Below, in pieces: positions 61,365 to 64,000 of a stretch of 64,000 nucleotides of DNA. The notes beneath the pieces are model-generated. The model was not told the DNA's origin. It saw only the letters and a program-made list of their open reading frames with translations, and made no database searches. The DNA is from Haloterrigena alkaliphila (GTDB lineage: Archaea > Halobacteriota > Halobacteria > Halobacteriales > Natrialbaceae), in the NCBI RefSeq assembly GCF_017352155.2, contig NZ_CP071462.1, positions 1,240,001 through 1,304,000 of the forward strand, in the 5' to 3' direction. Position numbers and translations under genes: made by a program. How positions within the stretch are numbered: the first letter of the stretch is position 1; each line of letters starts with the position of its first letter.

Positions 61365-62948
61365 ATGGTGCGAAATCAGTTACCGACGACGCGGCGACGA
61401 CTCCTCGCGTCGGGGGCCGCCGTCTCCGCGTCGGTTATCGCAGGGTGCATCGGTGGGAGCGGTGGCGGCGGCGGAGACACGTTCCACTTCACACAGGAGC
61501 AGTCCCGAGAGGAACAGTTCGATCCCGTCGTCTCGAACGACGCGTACAGTTTTCAGGTGATTCAGCTCGTCTTCGACGGGCTCTACGAGTTCGGCGAGGA
61601 CCTCGAGCTCCAGCCCAAACTCGCGGCGGGCGAGCCGACCGTCGAGCGCGACGGGACACGGTACATCTTCGAACTCGTGGAGGGTGCCACGTTCCACAAC
61701 GGCGACGAGGTGACCGCCTCGGACGTCGCCCACTCCTTTACCGCGCCGGTCGAGGAGGAGACGGAGAACGCCTCCGAGTACGACATGATCGAGAGCACCG
61801 AGGTCATCGACGACTACCAGTTACAGGTCGACCTCGGGGAGGATCCCTACGGCCCGTTCGAACTCCAGACGATGGGCGTGACGGTCGTTCCGGAGTCGGT
61901 TCGGACCGAGGACCGCGAGGCGTTCAACACGGATCCGGTCGGCTCCGGGCCGTTCACGTTCGCCGACCTCCAGGAGAACGAGTACGTCGAGATCGAACGG
62001 CGGGACGACTACTGGGACGACCTCGAGCCGAACCTCCCGCGGGTACGCTTCGAGGCCCACGACGACAACGCGGGTCGCGTCTCCGACATCCGGTCGGGGA
62101 ACACCGACGCCATCGCCGGCGTGCCCAACGAGGACTGGAGCGTCCTCGAGAACGAGGAGAACGTCACCCTCCACTCGGCGGAGAGTCCGACGTTCATGTA
62201 CATGGCCTTTAACTGCAACGAGGGACCGACGACGAATCCGGAGGTGCGGCGGGCGATCGCCCACTCGTTCTCGATGTCGGACTTCATCGAGTCCAACGCG
62301 GGGAACGTGGCGTCGCCGATGTACAGTCCGATTCCGCCGGTCGTCAACGAGATCTGGGAGTTCCCGGAGGACGAGTATCAGGAGCTCCTGCCGTCGTACG
62401 ACCCCGAGCAGGCCCAGTCGCTGCTCGACGAGCACGCCCCCGACGGCTTCACGCCGACGATCATCACGCCGGAGGGGATTCGCGCGCAACTGGCCGAGCG
62501 CATCGCGACCCGATTGGACGAGATCGGCTACGGCGCGGACGTGCAGGTGCTGGACTTCGCGACGCTCGTCGACACCTACACCAGCGGGAACGCGGACGAC
62601 TACCAGATGTACCTGCTGGGCTGGACCGGCGGTCCCGACCCCGATTACTACCTCTACCCGCTGTTCCACGAGAGCGCGGCCGGGGTGAACCAGGGCCACT
62701 ACTACGGGGGCAGCGACGGCTTCCACCAGGCGATCGCCGACGGGCGTAACTCGGCGGACCAGCAGGAGCGCTACGACCTCTACGAGCCCGTCATCCGGGA
62801 GATCGTCGAACAGTTACCCGCGCTCCCGGCGTTCACGCAGGACAACACGATGGCCTCGCGGGACTACGTCCAGGACCTGCAGGCCCACCCGGAGGTGACG
62901 AGGAACCCGGACCTCGTCGCCGACCACGCCAACGTCTCGATGGAGTGA
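61365..62948 (+). CDS. ABC transporter substrate-binding lipoprotein (peptide/nickel type)
   Basis: The start ATG 61365 gives a Tat lipoprotein signal with TTRRRLLASGAAVSASVIAG before the Cys of CIGGSGG; a TTG 18 bases upstream is not preferred. The product has 527 residues. SBP family 5 features are LQPKLAAGEPTVERDGTRYI, ATFHNGDEVTASDVAHSFTA, FNTDPVGSGPFTFADLQENE, PTFMYMAFNCNEGPTTNPEV and NPEVRRAIAHSFSMSDF. The protein would sit on the outer membrane face and bind oligopeptides, nickel or other small solutes. The permease follows 102 bases downstream. Confidence 0.95.
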   Translation: MVRNQLPTTRRRLLASGAAVSASVIAGCIGGSGGGGGDTFHFTQEQSREEQFDPVVSNDAYSFQVIQLVFDGLYEFGEDLELQPKLAAGEPTVERDGTRYIFELVEGATFHNGDEVTASDVAHSFTAPVEEETENASEYDMIESTEVIDDYQLQVDLGEDPYGPFELQTMGVTVVPESVRTEDREAFNTDPVGSGPFTFADLQENEYVEIERRDDYWDDLEPNLPRVRFEAHDDNAGRVSDIRSGNTDAIAGVPNEDWSVLENEENVTLHSAESPTFMYMAFNCNEGPTTNPEVRRAIAHSFSMSDFIESNAGNVASPMYSPIPPVVNEIWEFPEDEYQELLPSYDPEQAQSLLDEHAPDGFTPTIITPEGIRAQLAERIATRLDEIGYGADVQVLDFATLVDTYTSGNADDYQMYLLGWTGGPDPDYYLYPLFHESAAGVNQGHYYGGSDGFHQAIADGRNSADQQERYDLYEPVIREIVEQLPALPAFTQDNTMASRDYVQDLQAHPEVTRNPDLVADHANVSME

Positions 62949-63050
62949 GGACAGCGACTCGACGCCGCCGTCGGGGCGTCGATCGGTCTCGCGGCCGCGA
63001 CGACCGTCGGCCTCGACCGACGACGAGATCACCGACCGATTCGCGAACAC

Positions 63051-64000
63051 ATGAAACTGCTCAAGTACACGATATACAGGGTCTTGCAGGCGATCCCCGT
63101 CCTGATCGGGATCTCCGTCATCACGTTCCTGCTCGCGAACCTCGGCCCGGGCGATCCGGTCAGCCTCATGCTGCAGGGACAGGAACACAGCGAGGAACTG
63201 GTTCGGTCGATCGAACAGCGGTACGGCCTCGACAAACCGCTCCACGAGCGGTACGTGACGTACATGTCCAACCTGGTGCAGGGCGATCTCGGCCGGAGCA
63301 TCCACTACCAGCGGCCGGTCGCCGACCTGATGCTGGAGCGGGTCGGGCCGACGCTCCTGCTGGTGCTGTCGGCGTACGCGTTCGCGCTGGTCACGGCGAT
63401 CCCGCTCGGCGTCATCGCCGCCGACAGGCGCAACGAACCGACCGATCACGCCTCGCGGGTCGCCGCGCTCGTCGGCGTCAGCACCCCGTCGTTCTGGATC
63501 GGGATCGTCCTGATCCTCGTCTTCGCGGTCACGCTCGGGTGGCTCCCCTCGAGCGGGCTCGTCTACCCGTGGCGACCGCCCAGTGCCTACCGGTGGATCG
63601 ACGGCCACCTCGAGCTGTACTACCAGTCGCTGCGACACCTGCTGTTGCCGATGATCGCGCTGGGGACCCTGCAGATGGCGACGATCATGCGCGTCGAGCG
63701 CACGCAGATGATCGAGTCGCTGCAGGGCGAGTACGTCAGGCTGGCCCGCGCGTACGGCGTGCCCGAGCGGACGATCCTGCGAAAGCACGCCTTCCAGCCG
63801 GCCCAGTTGCCGATCATCACGATCGTCGGTCTCAACCTGTCGACCGCCATCGGCGGCGCGGTGCTGGTCGAGACGGTGTTCGACATCAACGGAATGGGGC
63901 GACTGTTCATCGACGCGATTCAGTCGAACGACTACCAGCTGGTGATGGGGATCACGATGATGCTCGGCGCGCTGTTCGTGATCGGCGTCATCATCACCGA
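63051..64000 (+). CDS. ABC transporter permease, DppB type (3' end outside window)
   Basis: A frame from ATG 63051 stays open to the window edge (316 codons). It begins MKLLKYTIYRVLQAIPVLIG and has GPGDPVSLMLQGQEHSEELV, then RYGLDKPLHERYVTYM, and the EAA-type loop YVRLARAYGVPERTILRKHA near the end. Six hydrophobic helices are expected, four to five visible. It is the membrane partner of the lipoprotein upstream; a second permease and ATPases should follow outside the window. An Ile/Leu-rich N-terminus suits the family. Confidence 0.93.
   Translation, partial: MKLLKYTIYRVLQAIPVLIGISVITFLLANLGPGDPVSLMLQGQEHSEELVRSIEQRYGLDKPLHERYVTYMSNLVQGDLGRSIHYQRPVADLMLERVGPTLLLVLSAYAFALVTAIPLGVIAADRRNEPTDHASRVAALVGVSTPSFWIGIVLILVFAVTLGWLPSSGLVYPWRPPSAYRWIDGHLELYYQSLRHLLLPMIALGTLQMATIMRVERTQMIESLQGEYVRLARAYGVPERTILRKHAFQPAQLPIITIVGLNLSTAIGGAVLVETVFDINGMGRLFIDAIQSNDYQLVMGITMMLGALFVIGVIIT

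Overview
The window is chromosomal DNA from a halophilic archaeon of the class Halobacteria, most likely in or near the Natrialbales. The proteins are strongly acidic, GC content is high, CTCGAG-type words are abundant, and the gene set is archaeal: thermosome, DNA polymerase D large subunit, Rio1, a Dim2-like KH protein, SUI1, an ArsA/Get3 ATPase and haloarchaea-specific small proteins. Bacterial-type genes typical of haloarchaea are mixed in (UvrC, NAD-dependent ligase, bacterial-type LeuS). No rRNA, tRNA, CRISPR array or transposase was recognised. The genus was not determined.

Layout. 1-4.2 kb: the 3' part of a large VWA surface protein followed by a string of small, less GC-rich, poorly conserved genes, resembling a polymorphic-toxin/immunity locus. 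4.2-9.3 kb: a metal-exporter gene interrupted by an in-frame amber codon, a PQQ-propeller lipoprotein, two paralogous GNAT acetyltransferases separated by repeat DNA, SUI1, and a DUF192 lipoprotein. 9.4-19.7 kb: uvrC, another GNAT-like gene, an ABC exporter pair, an ArsA/Get3 ATPase, small membrane proteins, and ligA. 19.8-22.1 kb: a selenium-binding protein (methanethiol oxidase family) flanked by two paralogous 2Fe-2S ferredoxins. 22.2-28.3 kb: rio1, small genes, a PAC2 family protein, the Dim2-like KH protein, and the thermosome gene with a strong promoter and a downstream array of five perfect hairpins.

28.7-39.4 kb: an ornithine cyclodeaminase family gene, a sugar porter, a DUF2071 gene, a transducer-opsin operon whose opsin lacks the retinal-binding lysine, leuS, and an SDR gene. 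39.5-48.3 kb: Hsp20, peroxiredoxin, a CBS protein, pheA, truncated haemoglobin divergent from hemC-SUMT-hemD, a RecJ-like DHH protein, and a PHP protein. 48.4-50.2 kb: a decayed segment with a multiply frameshifted oxidoreductase and a DtxR-type box beside a gene without a start. 50.4-54.5 kb: NFU-type protein, a 43-residue pilin-like peptide, panE, a zinc-ribbon protein, and an alpha/beta hydrolase. 54.8-64 kb: PolC (DP2) carrying two inteins, co-transcribed with a PPC-domain protein, then the start of a peptide/nickel ABC importer.

The observations most worth a second look are (1) the transducer-opsin pair with Arg in place of the Schiff-base Lys; (2) a 47-bp palindromic element inserted in the same reading frame in leuS and hemD, with a compensatory base-pair change, and hairpin-bearing in-frame insertions in two other genes; (3) the toxin/immunity-like locus at the left edge; (4) the five GNA-triloop hairpins after the thermosome gene; (5) the two inteins in PolC, one ending in Gln. 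All functional statements come from reading the sequence and knowledge of the families; no database search was run.
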